Of a DNA stretch of 36,086 bases, positions 15,738-23,674 are shown one piece after another. Source of the DNA: Saprospiraceae bacterium (GTDB lineage: Bacteria; Bacteroidota; Bacteroidia; Chitinophagales; Saprospiraceae). The stretch covers positions 11,978 through 48,063 of the forward strand of contig JAHDFN010000004.1 of the NCBI GenBank assembly GCA_020628145.1, written 5' to 3'. Under the pieces are notes generated by a model. The model searched no databases. It had not been told where the DNA came from and worked only from the letters and a program-made list of their open reading frames with translations. Each line of letters starts with the position of its first letter. Positions within the stretch are counted from its first letter, which is position 1. A program made the position numbers and the translations under genes.

Positions 15738-17291
15738 ATGGCGAATCAAGACGACTTGTTCAAAAAAATAACTTCCCATTGCAAGGAATACGGTTTCATC
15801 TTCCAATCCAGCGAAATTTATGATGGACTGGCGGCGACTTACGATTATGGCCCCTATGGTATTTTATTGAAAAATAACATCAAGGATTATTGGTGGAAGT
15901 CTATGGTGCAGATGCACGAAAATATTGTCGGTATAGACGCCGCTATTTTTATGCATCCTACCACATGGAAAGCATCCGGTCACGTAGATGCCTTCAATGA
16001 TCCCATGTTGGATAATAAGGATTCCAAGAAAAGATACCGTGCCGATGTCCTCATCGAGGAATACATGGATAAGATCGAAGCCAAAATCAATAAGGAAATC
16101 ACAAAAGCCAAAAAACGTTTCGGCGACGCTTTTGATGAAGAACAATTCCGTGCCACCAATCCCCGGGTCTTGGCCAATACGGAAAAGAAAGACAATATAG
16201 CCGCCAGATTGGCCAAGGCTATGACCGATGGTGATATGGATGATCTGAAAGCCCAGATCGAGGAGTATGGAATCGTTTGTCCGGCCTCCGGTTCCAGAAA
16301 CTGGACCGACGTAAGACAGTTCAACCTTATGTTCTCCACACAATTGGGTGCAGTTGCAGGAGAGGAAGGTAAATTGTATCTGCGTCCCGAAACGGCTCAG
16401 GGTATTTTTGTCAATTTCCTGAATGTCCAAAAAAGCTCCCGTCAGAAATTACCCTTCGGTATCGCACAAATCGGTAAGGCATTCCGGAATGAGATTGTCG
16501 CAAGGCAGTTCATCTTCAGGATGAGGGAATTCGAACAGATGGAAATGCAATTCTTCATCAAACCGGGCACTCAGATGAAATGGTACGAGTACTGGAAAGA
16601 ATCCCGTCTGAAATGGCACAAGGCCATTGGTCATGAATCGGAAAATCTCCGGTTCCATGATCATGATAACCTCGCCCACTATGCCGATGCGGCAGTAGAT
16701 ATCCAATTCAATTTCCCCTTCGGTTTCAAGGAACTGGAAGGTATTCATTCCCGTACCGATTTTGATTTGGCCAGCCATCAGGAACATTCAGGTAAGAAAT
16801 TACAATACTTCGACCCCGAAACAAAGGAAAGTTACATTCCTTATGTCTTGGAAACCTCCATTGGTTGTGATAGGATGTTCCTCGCTACAATCAGCCATGC
16901 CTATACACAGGAAATGGTGCCGGACTCAAAAGGAGGTGAAGCCGAAAGAACGGTCTTGAAAATCCATCCCGCACTGGCACCAATAAAATGTGCTGTTTTG
17001 CCTTTGGTTAAAAATAAACCCGAATTGACAGAAAAGGCAAGAAAGATTTTCGATAGTGTGAAAGCGTATTTCGATTGTCAATATGATGAGAAAGATGCCA
17101 TCGGTAGAAGATATCGAAGACAGGATGCTATCGGTACGCCTTATTGTATCACGGTGGATTTCGAAACCTTGGAAGATGATACCGTCACCATCCGGGAAAG
17201 AGATTCTTTGGCACAGGAAAGAATTCCTATTTCCAAGATTGCGGAAATCGTCAAAGAGCGAACGGATATGGCCGCATTGTTTGTAGGTTAA
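15738..17291 (+). CDS. glyS: Glycine--tRNA ligase (class II, alpha2 type)
   Basis: A 517-residue homodimeric-type glycyl-tRNA synthetase, charging tRNA-Gly in the cytoplasm. Visible class II features are the N-terminal YDGLAATYDYGPYG block, motif 2 (FRNEIVARQFIFRMREFEQME) and motif 3 (SIGCDRMFLA), followed by an anticodon-binding domain (PIKCAVLPLVKN, then GRRYRRQDAIGTPYC). This is the eukaryotic/archaeal-like single-subunit form used by Bacteroidota, not the alpha2beta2 enzyme of enterics. A glutamate-rich insertion (about residues 108-165) matches the family's usual insertion. The start ATG sits 22 bases after the -7 box. It leads an operon, with the pseudouridine synthase starting 9 bases after its stop. 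Confidence 0.97.
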   Translation: MANQDDLFKKITSHCKEYGFIFQSSEIYDGLAATYDYGPYGILLKNNIKDYWWKSMVQMHENIVGIDAAIFMHPTTWKASGHVDAFNDPMLDNKDSKKRYRADVLIEEYMDKIEAKINKEITKAKKRFGDAFDEEQFRATNPRVLANTEKKDNIAARLAKAMTDGDMDDLKAQIEEYGIVCPASGSRNWTDVRQFNLMFSTQLGAVAGEEGKLYLRPETAQGIFVNFLNVQKSSRQKLPFGIAQIGKAFRNEIVARQFIFRMREFEQMEMQFFIKPGTQMKWYEYWKESRLKWHKAIGHESENLRFHDHDNLAHYADAAVDIQFNFPFGFKELEGIHSRTDFDLASHQEHSGKKLQYFDPETKESYIPYVLETSIGCDRMFLATISHAYTQEMVPDSKGGEAERTVLKIHPALAPIKCAVLPLVKNKPELTEKARKIFDSVKAYFDCQYDEKDAIGRRYRRQDAIGTPYCITVDFETLEDDTVTIRERDSLAQERIPISKIAEIVKERTDMAALFVG

Positions 17292-17300
17292 TATTTGGAT

Positions 17301-18014
17301 ATGTCCGATAATTCCATCAGTCTGAATAAATTCATTAGCAGCAAAGGACTTTGTTCCAGAAGGGAAGCCGATAGGTGGATCGAAGAAGGGAGAGTGGCCC
17401 TTAACGGTGTCATTGCTAAAAAAGGAAATCGGGTATCTCCGGGAGATAAGGTGGAAATTGATGGTAAGGCGGTTAAGAATAAGAGTCGGGCAGCGTATAT
17501 CATGTTCAATAAGCCGGCAGGTATTACTTGTACTACCGACAGGAAAGACAAGAGCAATATCATAGATTATATCGGATTCAAAGAAAGGATCTTTCCAATA
17601 GGAAGATTGGATAAGAATTCGACGGGCTTGATATTGTTGACCAATGATGGTGATATTGTGAATCGGGTTCTCCGCAAGGAAAATAAACATGAAAAGGAAT
17701 ATGTGGTTACCGTAGATCAACCGATTACATCCGAATTCCTGAAAAGAATGTCCAAGCCTATTCCCATGTTGGGAACGAAAACATTACCTTGTAATGTCAC
17801 CCACTTGAAGGATAATGTTTTTAAAATCGTATTGACACAAGGACTGAACAGACAGATACGCCGAATGTGCGAATATTGCGGATACAAGGTTTTAGCCTTG
17901 AAAAGAATCCGGATCATGCATATCCGATTAGGAAAATTAGAAAGGGGAAAATGGCGTTATCTCAATGACAAGGAATTAAATACCCTTTTGGATGAAACAT
18001 CCGATAAATCCTGA
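17301..18014 (+). CDS. rluF: RsuA/RluF-family rRNA pseudouridine synthase
   Basis: A 237-residue RNA-modifying enzyme that isomerises uridine in rRNA. The N-terminal S4 RNA-binding domain (about 7-55: SLNKFISSKGLCSRREADRW, then VALNG and GDKVEIDG) is followed by the catalytic domain. This has FNKPAGITC and the motif GRLDKNSTGLILLTNDG with catalytic Asp104. ReRQIRRMCEYCG-like sequence (NRQIRRMCEYCG) supports the RluF/RluB/RsuA group. RluF (23S U2604) is the closest guess; distinguishing it from RluB needs a tree. The ATG at 17301 is chosen over a TTG at 17295. It lies 9 bases after glyS and 12 bases before lptB. Confidence 0.88.
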   Translation: MSDNSISLNKFISSKGLCSRREADRWIEEGRVALNGVIAKKGNRVSPGDKVEIDGKAVKNKSRAAYIMFNKPAGITCTTDRKDKSNIIDYIGFKERIFPIGRLDKNSTGLILLTNDGDIVNRVLRKENKHEKEYVVTVDQPITSEFLKRMSKPIPMLGTKTLPCNVTHLKDNVFKIVLTQGLNRQIRRMCEYCGYKVLALKRIRIMHIRLGKLERGKWRYLNDKELNTLLDETSDKS

Positions 18015-18026
18015 CGGATTAGATAT

Positions 18027-18782
18027 ATGAAGCTGAGAGCAGAAAATCTGAAAAAAATATATGGGAAGCGAACCGTTGTCAACGGTGTTTCCCTAGAAGT
18101 CAATCCCGGAGAAATAGTTGGTCTCTTAGGGCCTAACGGTGCCGGAAAGACCACTTCTTTTTATATGGTTGTGGGATTCGTAAGACCCAATGAAGGTAAG
18201 GTGTTTTTAGATGATAATGACATCACACCCTTGCCCATGTATAAAAGGGCTCGGATGGGTATCGGTTATCTGCCGCAGGAGCCGTCCGTTTTCCGTAAGT
18301 TGACTGTCGAGGATAATATCAAGGGCGTTTTACAAATGACTAAATTATCCAAACAGGAACAGAATGAAAAATTGGAATCCCTAATCAAGGAGTTCCGTTT
18401 GGAACATGTCAGAAAAGGAAAAGGGGATACATTATCCGGAGGGGAGAGGCGACGTACCGAAATCGCAAGGGCATTGGCGACCAGCCCGAAATTCATTCTT
18501 CTGGACGAACCCTTTGCTGGGATTGATCCCATAGCAGTGGAAGACATCCAGTATATTGTTGCCAAACTCAAGGAAAAGAATATAGGCATCCTCATTACCG
18601 ATCACAATGTCCAACAAACACTTTCAATTACGGATCGGGCATATGTCATGTTTGAGGGAAGTATCCTAATGGCAGGCACCGCCGAAGAATTAGCAGAAGA
18701 CGAACACGTAAGGAAAGTATATCTGGGCCGTAATTTCGAACTCAAACGGACGGTTATAGATTTGGATGAAGAGAGGGAATAA
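18027..18782 (+). CDS. lptB: LPS export ABC transporter ATP-binding protein LptB
   Basis: A 251-residue cytoplasmic ATPase that powers extraction of lipopolysaccharide from the inner membrane with LptF/LptG. Walker A is GPNGAGKT (35-42). The Q-loop lies in [13 protein letters not shown], the signature LSGGE is at 136-140, Walker B is FILLDE (156-161), and the H-loop is in [20 protein letters not shown] and [18 protein letters not shown] are characteristic of LptB rather than other ABC ATPases. It lies 12 bases after the pseudouridine synthase and 9 bases before the zinc-ribbon gene. No lptA/C/F/G is in the window. Confidence 0.96.
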   Translation: MKLRAENLKKIYGKRTVVNGVSLEVNPGEIVGLLGPNGAGKTTSFYMVVGFVRPNEGKVFLDDNDITPLPMYKRARMGIGYLPQEPSVFRKLTVEDNIKGVLQMTKLSKQEQNEKLESLIKEFRLEHVRKGKGDTLSGGERRRTEIARALATSPKFILLDEPFAGIDPIAVEDIQYIVAKLKEKNIGILITDHNVQQTLSITDRAYVMFEGSILMAGTAEELAEDEHVRKVYLGRNFELKRTVIDLDEERE

Positions 18783-18791
18783 TAGATAATC

Positions 18792-19238
18792 ATGGGCTTT
18801 AGTTGGATACCGTTTAAGAATTATAAGCGACATTACATCTGTTTGCAATGCCGGAAAGGATTTAAACGTCCTTCCAAAAAGGACATGAAAAATCCCGAAA
18901 ACGATAACCTTTCGAATTTGATGGATAAATATTATGCATCCGAATCCAAAGAGGATATCATCCTATATGTAAATAAGGCTCATCAAAAGCTAAAAGCGAC
19001 TTGCCCTAATTGTCAACACCAAATGATCCAAGTACATTATGATTTCGAAGTCCCTCCTCAACGAAAAGACAAAACTTGGGCAGAAATCAAAGAAAGGTTT
19101 TCATCAAAACTGAAAATAGAATATGCCATTTATATCCAATGGCATATTTTGGAATTAAAAAAAGTGGAATCCGGTTCCAAGGAATCCGAAATGCTCCGAA
19201 TAAATCTGAAAAAACTGGACGTAATGTCTAATAGTTAA
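18792..19238 (+). CDS. Zinc-ribbon-like protein of unknown function
   Basis: 148 residues, no family recognised. Two CxxC pairs (Cys17/Cys20 in YICLQCRKGF and Cys71/Cys74 in TCPNCQHQM) could bind one zinc. They are separated by about 50 mostly helical, charged residues. The conserved-looking DFEVPPQRKDKTWAEI follows, then a helical tail. There is no signal peptide or membrane segment. It is the last gene of the glyS operon, 9 bases after lptB and just before a terminator. A structural or nucleic-acid-binding role is possible but unsupported. Confidence 0.8.
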   Translation: MGFSWIPFKNYKRHYICLQCRKGFKRPSKKDMKNPENDNLSNLMDKYYASESKEDIILYVNKAHQKLKATCPNCQHQMIQVHYDFEVPPQRKDKTWAEIKERFSSKLKIEYAIYIQWHILELKKVESGSKESEMLRINLKKLDVMSNS

Positions 19239-19240
19239 AA

Positions 19241-19278
19241 AAATCCCCGGCTTATAAATCTATAGGCCGGGAATTTTT
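19241..19278. terminator. Bidirectional terminator between the zinc-ribbon gene and terC
   Basis: A 16-position stem (19241-19256 with 19261-19276), with one mismatch, one wobble and a 4-base loop. T-rich sequence follows on the plus strand and A-rich sequence precedes, so it can act for both converging genes. Confidence 0.85.
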
Positions 19279-19294
19279 ATTTACGATTTGCCGA

Positions 19295-20125
19295 TTAGAT
19301 CACGCCCTTCTTTTTCGCTACTTCCTCTACTCCGTGTAATTGTACCGGGTCGGCTTTTTTCCGTATTTTCATATTCAGGAATTCTACCAATAAGGCAAAT
19401 GCAATTGCAAAGTAAAGATACCCTTTAGGAATCGCTCCTTCTATCAGGTGGGCCATGTGTGCCCCCTCTGCAATCAGTAGGAATCCGATGAGGATAAGAA
19501 ACGACATTCCCAACATCTGTATCGTAGGATGTTTGTTCACAAAGCGACCCACAGGAATGGCAAAGATCATCATAATCAATACGGAAAGGACAACGGCAAT
19601 GATCATAATCAATAATGCTCCTGTAATTCCTGTTGTCATACCAACAGCAGTCAGAATGGAATCAAAAGAGAATACGATATTGATGATGGTGATTTGGATG
19701 ATCACATTGGTCAATGAAACTCCCTTCTTCTTGGCTTCATGCTCCGCATGGCCTTCTCCTTCCAATTTATGATGGATCTCAGTTACACTTTTATACAAGA
19801 GGAACAGTCCACCCGCTATGAGGATAATACTCTGTCCTGAAAATCCGGCATGTTTGCCGAATAGATCCATTTCGAACCAGGGTTTTTCCATTGCAATGAG
19901 GATGTTGATACCGAATAATAATGCTATACGCATAATCATGGCTAGGGCCAAACCGATATTGGTGGCTTTCTTTTGTTGCTCTTCCGGTAGTTTGCCCGCT
20001 GCAATCGAAATGAAGATGATATTGTCCACACCCAATACGATTTCCAGAAAGGTAAGTGTCAATAAACTCATCCATACTTCGGGTGAAGCGAAGTCCGGCA
20101 TGACCAATAATAGGGAAGTAATCAT
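19295..20125 (-). CDS. TerC-family integral membrane protein
   Basis: A 276-residue protein with about seven membrane segments. It carries the two family signatures: LTFLEIVLGVDNIIFISI (about 22-39) and VFSFDSILTAVGMT (about 151-164), whose acidic residues lie within the membrane. The family is linked to metal export, and in several bacteria to manganese efflux or metallation of secreted enzymes; tellurite resistance is a historical name. The cytoplasmic His-rich stretch HHKLEGEGHAEHEA between segments could bind metal. No ter operon genes are nearby, so it is a stand-alone TerC. Its promoter is at 20149-20179. Confidence 0.92.
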   Translation of the reverse strand: MITSLLLVMPDFASPEVWMSLLTLTFLEIVLGVDNIIFISIAAGKLPEEQQKKATNIGLALAMIMRIALLFGINILIAMEKPWFEMDLFGKHAGFSGQSIILIAGGLFLLYKSVTEIHHKLEGEGHAEHEAKKKGVSLTNVIIQITIINIVFSFDSILTAVGMTTGITGALLIMIIAVVLSVLIMMIFAIPVGRFVNKHPTIQMLGMSFLILIGFLLIAEGAHMAHLIEGAIPKGYLYFAIAFALLVEFLNMKIRKKADPVQLHGVEEVAKKKGVI

Positions 20126-20148
20126 AGAATTATTATTTTAACAATGGC

Positions 20149-20179
20149 CAAAAATAGTACATTGCATTTGAATTGCCAA
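20149..20179 (-). promoter_or_regulatory. terC promoter (-33 TTG, -7 TATTTTTG)
   Basis: On the minus strand TTG (20177-20179), 20 bases, then TATTTTTG (20149-20156). This gives a transcript start about 18-20 bases before the ATG. It overlaps the upstream region of the divergent YjbR gene, with 59 bases between the two starts. Confidence 0.68.
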
Positions 20180-20184
20180 TATTT

Positions 20185-20541
20185 ATGAATATAGAAGAAT
20201 TCAGGAATTATTGTTTATTGAAAAAAGGAGTGGAAGAAACCTTCCCTTTTGATGACGTAACTTTGGTTTTCAAGGTGATGGGCAAGATGTTTGCAGCAAC
20301 AGGCTTGGATGCTGAAGAGTTCACTGTTAATCTGAAATGTGATCCCGAAAAAGCGATAATGCTTAGGGAGGAATATGGCGATGTACGCCCTGGGTGGCAC
20401 ATGAACAAAAAACATTGGAATACGGTTGTTTTCGAAGGAGGACTATCGGATAAGATGCTAAAGGAATTAATTGATCATTCTTATGATTTGGTCGTGGCCA
20501 AACTCAAAAAAGCCGATAGGGAATTCCTAAAAGAATTATAG
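20185..20541 (+). CDS. MmcQ/YjbR-family protein
   Basis: A 118-residue protein of the MmcQ/YjbR family (DUF419), with the CyaY-like fold. The ATG at 20185 is chosen over a TTG at 20173 because family members begin with the short MNIEEFRNYC helix. Typical features are GVEETFPFDD near the start, VFKVMGKMFAATGL, NLKCDPEKA and RPGWHMNKKHWNTV. The cellular role is poorly defined; DNA binding has been suggested. It lies 52 bases upstream of the phosphatidylserine decarboxylase gene and is probably cotranscribed, with a small hairpin between them. Confidence 0.9.
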   Translation: MNIEEFRNYCLLKKGVEETFPFDDVTLVFKVMGKMFAATGLDAEEFTVNLKCDPEKAIMLREEYGDVRPGWHMNKKHWNTVVFEGGLSDKMLKELIDHSYDLVVAKLKKADREFLKEL

Positions 20542-20558
20542 GTCGAATCAAAACGAAG

Positions 20559-20577
20559 GATAAGGGAATTCCTTATC
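20559..20577 (+). repeat. Small hairpin between yjbR-like gene and psd
   Basis: GATAAGG (20559-20565) pairs with CCTTATC (20571-20577) around a 5-base loop. No T-run follows. It could be an mRNA processing or stabilising hairpin within the operon. Confidence 0.45.
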
Positions 20578-20593
20578 GGAAAACATAAAGATT

Positions 20594-21250
20594 ATGAGAC
20601 TACACAGAGAAGGAAACGTTATTATCGCTTTGACTTGCTTGATATTGGGAGCCATCATGTTGTTGGTTTTCTTTTTTCTGCCGGATTGGGCGTTTTACAT
20701 ATTCATTCCCATTTCATTGATTATCCTCGGATTGGTCGTTCAGTTTTTCAGGAATCCTGAAAGGAAAATTCCGACAGTGGATGAACGGCTCGTCTTCGCT
20801 CCGGCCGATGGGAAAGTAGTCGTTATCGAAGAAGCTGAAGAAAACGAATATTTCAAGGATAAAAGAATGCAGGTCTCCATTTTTATGAGTCCGTTGAATG
20901 TCCATGTCAATAGGAATCCGATTTCGGGTATGGTAAAATATTTCAAATACCACCCGGGAAAATACCTAGTGGCTTGGCATCCCAAATCATCTACCGAAAA
21001 TGAACGGACGACCTCGGTTTTGGACAATGGTAAACATGAAATCCTACTCCGTCAGATAGCAGGTGCTTTGGCCAAGCGGATTGTCAATTATCTGAAGGTA
21101 GGGGATCAGGTTGAACAAGGCTCGGAATTGGGTTTTATCAAGTTCGGTTCACGTATGGACATTTTCCTTCCCTTAGGTACCGAAATCCTTGTGAATCTGG
21201 AACAACCGGTCAAAGGAAACCTTACCCGTATAGCCCGTTTGCCTCGCTAA
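20594..21250 (+). CDS. psd: Phosphatidylserine decarboxylase proenzyme (short, psd-A type)
   Basis: A 218-residue proenzyme that makes phosphatidylethanolamine from phosphatidylserine at the inner membrane. Two hydrophobic segments lie near residues 8-29 and 33-51. FFRNPERKIP and VFAPADGKVV follow, then SIFMSPLNVHVNRNP, the conserved block. KFGSRMDIFLP near 183-193 contains Gly185-Ser186, the self-cleavage site at which Ser becomes the pyruvoyl group. This is the short class of the enzyme common in Bacteroidota. No pssA is nearby. Confidence 0.95.
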   Translation: MRLHREGNVIIALTCLILGAIMLLVFFFLPDWAFYIFIPISLIILGLVVQFFRNPERKIPTVDERLVFAPADGKVVVIEEAEENEYFKDKRMQVSIFMSPLNVHVNRNPISGMVKYFKYHPGKYLVAWHPKSSTENERTTSVLDNGKHEILLRQIAGALAKRIVNYLKVGDQVEQGSELGFIKFGSRMDIFLPLGTEILVNLEQPVKGNLTRIARLPR

Positions 21251-21315
21251 TGTCTGCATACGGACGTTACTATTCATAATGGATTGTTAAAGTAGTGTCC
21301 CCTCAGTATGAAAAG

Positions 21316-21346
21316 TTGTGTCTAAGGGTAGGATTCATTATTTTTG
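21316..21346 (+). promoter_or_regulatory. Promoter of the Cys-rich repeat gene
   Basis: TTG (21316-21318), 20 bases, TATTTTTG (21339-21346). A start near 21352 leaves a leader of about 60 bases before the ATG at 21411. Confidence 0.72.
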
Positions 21347-21410
21347 AACCGCTAAGGACATTTTTTGTTCTAAACATCAATTAAATCAAATTTTAAAAGA
21401 AATTATACTT

Positions 21411-22223
21411 ATGAAAAAGTTCCTCATGTTATTTGCAGTTGTGGCTTTTATTGGAACATCTGCCACTGCACAATGTACTAAATCCAAAAAAGCTTGTACC
21501 AAGTCAAAAACTGCTTGTACCAAGGCTAAAACTTCAGAAGTGAAATTGGTCAACGCCGAGTTGCCGGCTTGCCCAACAAAGGCTGCTGCGGTATTGGCTT
21601 CCCAGGATGAGAATATCCAAGCAAAGACCTGTGCTTCATCCGGTACTGTTTCTTACTATAAGAAATCTGTTTGTGCTAAGTCAGGAAAGGTTTCCATGAG
21701 CGAAGTGAAATTCTGCAACGATTCCAAGAGTTTTGTGAATGTCGCTCCTGCTACTTTAAAAGGAGAAGCTATTAAAGCGGTTTCCGGAGAGAAGAAAAGC
21801 TGTGCTAAGAAATGCACGAAAGGAAAAACTTCTTGTACAAAAGCGAAAACACTTAATACCGCCAAAACTGTGAATGCCGAGTTACCGGCTTGCCCAACGA
21901 AGGCTGCTGCTGTATTGGCTTCTCAGAATGAGGACATCCAAGCAAAGACTTGTGCTTCATCCGGTACTGTTGCTTACTATAAGAAATCTGTTTGTGCTAA
22001 GTCAGGAAAGGTTTCCATGAGCGAAGTGAAATTCTGCAACGATTCCAAGAGTTTTGTGAATGTTGCTCCTACTACTTTAAAGGGAGAAGCTGTTAAAACG
22101 GTTTCCGGAGAAAAGAAAAACTGTGCTAAGAAATGCACGAAAGGAGCAAAGACATCCTGCAGTTCTAAAAAGACATTGGATGCTTCTCCTAAGGTAATCA
22201 AGGTGAAAAGCGATTTGAAATAA
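21411..22223 (+). CDS. Secreted Cys/Lys-rich protein with internal tandem duplication
   Basis: 270 residues, function unknown. A signal peptide covers residues 1-21 (MKKFLMLFAVVAFIGTSATAQ). The mature protein starts with a KSKxACTK-type stretch rich in Cys, Lys and Thr, followed by two near-identical units. Each unit reads ELPACPTKAAAVLASQ, CASSGTVxYYKKSVCAKSG, VSMSEVKFCNDSKSFVNVAP, and a Lys/Cys-rich tail (CAKKCTKG). Each has about six Cys. The two units are offset by exactly 321 nt (107 codons). The gene has a strong promoter and a 15-bp terminator, so it is probably well expressed alone. Disulfide-bonded or metal-binding surface roles are possible; neither is shown. Confidence 0.88.
   Translation: MKKFLMLFAVVAFIGTSATAQCTKSKKACTKSKTACTKAKTSEVKLVNAELPACPTKAAAVLASQDENIQAKTCASSGTVSYYKKSVCAKSGKVSMSEVKFCNDSKSFVNVAPATLKGEAIKAVSGEKKSCAKKCTKGKTSCTKAKTLNTAKTVNAELPACPTKAAAVLASQNEDIQAKTCASSGTVAYYKKSVCAKSGKVSMSEVKFCNDSKSFVNVAPTTLKGEAVKTVSGEKKNCAKKCTKGAKTSCSSKKTLDASPKVIKVKSDLK
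21555..21825 (+). repeat. Tandem repeat copy 1 in the Cys-rich gene
   Basis: This aligns without gaps to 21876-22146. By hand count there are about 16 differences in 271 bases (about 94% identity), mostly transitions. One stretch of about 90 bases in the middle is identical. Confidence 0.92.
21876..22146 (+). repeat. Tandem repeat copy 2 in the Cys-rich gene
   Basis: Second copy, period 321 nt. Differences from copy 1 cluster at both ends rather than in the centre, around the YYKKSVCAKSG-coding part. Confidence 0.92.
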
Positions 22224-22255
22224 GGAAGATTTAACTTCCCTTTTCAAAGGATAGT

Positions 22256-22290
22256 AAAAGCCCTTCCGGAATCATCCGGAAGGGCTTTTT
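22256..22290 (+). terminator. Rho-independent terminator of the Cys-rich gene
   Basis: A 15-bp stem (22256-22270 with 22275-22289), loop ATCA, ending in five T. It starts 32 bases after the stop. Confidence 0.93.
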
Positions 22291-22507
22291 GTTTGTGATA
22301 GGTTGATATAGAAGCCATCAATAAACGACTAGGTTAATACTACTGACTGCTTTCTGTAACGAAATTTGATAAATCAGGCTTTTCAAAACAATGGATATTT
22401 TGGGGATGCTTCTAAAATGATATTATTGCTAAGGATGAATGAAAGCCGGTGATATTTGGTTAGTAGAAATGGAGGTGGTTCAAGTTTAAACAAACCCCAT
22501 AATGAAA

Positions 22508-22540
22508 ATCCCGAATTTCGGCTTCAACGAAATTCGGGAT
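22508..22540 (-). terminator. Terminator of the outer-membrane protein gene
   Basis: A perfect 13-bp stem (22508-22520 with 22528-22540) and a 7-base loop, followed on the minus strand by TTTTC. The stem and loop share ATCCCGAATTT and GGCTT with the terminator at 13713-13753. Confidence 0.8.
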
Positions 22541-22572
22541 GACGAATATTGAAAAGAGTACGGGAGATTTAT

Positions 22573-23220
22573 TTAGAAAGTATAGAAAACACCCACCCTA
22601 ACGGTATAAGGACTGTTCCTGGGAGAATTGATCCTATCATATAATACATCGATAATGAACTCCGTATAGAATCCTAACCGTTCTCCAAAACTGGAAGAAT
22701 AACCTCCACCGAGAAAAAGTGCACTTTCAGTTCGGTTAAAACAGTTTTCAGCACAATTGGGATCTACTGTCGGATCACAATCTTCACAGAAATTAACCAC
22801 ATTATCCTGTACATTGCCTAACGGGTCTCGATATTTCACATTGAAGGATTGGTATTGGTATTCGGCTACGGCATAGAATTGGGAGAACACATTGGCTTTG
22901 GCAAAAACCCTTGGGCCTATGGTTCGGCTGGTAACCTTGTCGTTCTGTGCGAAGTAGTCGAAAGTAGAAGAGTAGGAGTAATTGATCCCTGCACCAAGAA
23001 TCAACCAATCCTTTACAGCATAACCTACCCCGGGAGAGAAATCCAGAAGCCAACCGTTATTATAACTGAATCCTACATAACTACCAACATGAAGGCCCTT
23101 CAGTTTGCTTTTGTCATCCAAAGCATCATCGACTTCACTGTTTCTTTGTCCTTGGGCCGTCGTGGCGAAAATAAACAGGGCTGCAACAACCCATGTCAAC
23201 AACTTGAGATTTTTCTTCAT
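22573..23220 (-). CDS. Outer-membrane beta-barrel protein
   Basis: A 215-residue exported protein. The ATG at 23220 (MKKNLKLLTWVVAALFIFATTAQGQ) gives a clean signal peptide, so the longer start at 23250 is rejected. The mature part alternates Gly/aromatic strands (SYVGFSYNNGWLLDFSPGVGYAV, then LILGAGINYSYS) and ends VRVGVFYTF, with a terminal Phe as expected for BAM-dependent insertion. An unusual loop near residues 147-163 carries four Cys (CEDC, then CAENC), which could form disulfides outside the cell. It most resembles the OmpA/OprF-like porin-barrel class (outer membrane beta-barrel, PF13568/PF13505 type). The ligand is unknown. Confidence 0.82.
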   Translation of the reverse strand: MKKNLKLLTWVVAALFIFATTAQGQRNSEVDDALDDKSKLKGLHVGSYVGFSYNNGWLLDFSPGVGYAVKDWLILGAGINYSYSSTFDYFAQNDKVTSRTIGPRVFAKANVFSQFYAVAEYQYQSFNVKYRDPLGNVQDNVVNFCEDCDPTVDPNCAENCFNRTESALFLGGGYSSSFGERLGFYTEFIIDVLYDRINSPRNSPYTVRVGVFYTF

Positions 23221-23372
23221 TATCATTATTATTTCAATTGCTAAATTCAAATTTTGCTTTCATATATTAAGACGCAAAAAAATGCTTATGGTTGGGGTTA
23301 TCCCGAAATTATCGGACTAAATTGGCAGTTTAATTCTAATCATGAAAGTTTTTTCCTTTAAAAATTATAAAT

Positions 23373-23564
23373 ATGTCCGTTCAGCGAAATGATTTGAATA
23401 TCCTTCTTCGGATTCTCTGCCTCATATGGCCTTTGGGCTTGCTCTTCTTCATCCTGATGAAAAAACAACAACCGAATGCATCCAAACAAGCCTTGAATAT
23501 GGCACTGATTGGTTTCGGTATCAGTATGGTCTTAATCATCGTGTTTTCACTGCTGGCCTCTTAA
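23373..23564 (+). CDS. Small membrane protein, two TM segments
   Basis: 63 residues, with hydrophobic segments near 11-28 and 42-61 joined by a short basic loop (MKKKQQPNASK-type). No family is recognised. It has a proper ATG and sits upstream of another small membrane protein (110-base gap). It may be a regulator or subunit, but no evidence indicates which. Confidence 0.6.
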   Translation: MSVQRNDLNILLRILCLIWPLGLLFFILMKKQQPNASKQALNMALIGFGISMVLIIVFSLLAS

Positions 23565-23674
23565 AAATCGTGTTAATACAATTAAGTTGCCACAAACCAT
23601 ATCATATTTAGGAAAATTTTAATTAATTTGCTTTAAGAAAGTAATTATCTCATTTTAATCTTTAAATCATCATT

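Larger units (their letters stand above)
22224..22572. other. Converging intergenic region with two terminators
   Basis: Besides the two terminators (22256-22290 and 22508-22540), about 215 bases between them show no gene, promoter pair or clear structure that I can support. Confidence 0.6.

Noticed and set aside
16926-17720. 264-codon minus-strand frame across the end of glyS and start of the pseudouridine synthase gene
   Set aside because: It is antisense to two well-recognised proteins, has no recognisable domain and is a reading-frame shadow.
20126-20184. Possible yybP-ykoY manganese riboswitch upstream of terC
   Set aside because: The gap is 59 bases and the predicted leader is under 20 bases, too short for that riboswitch.
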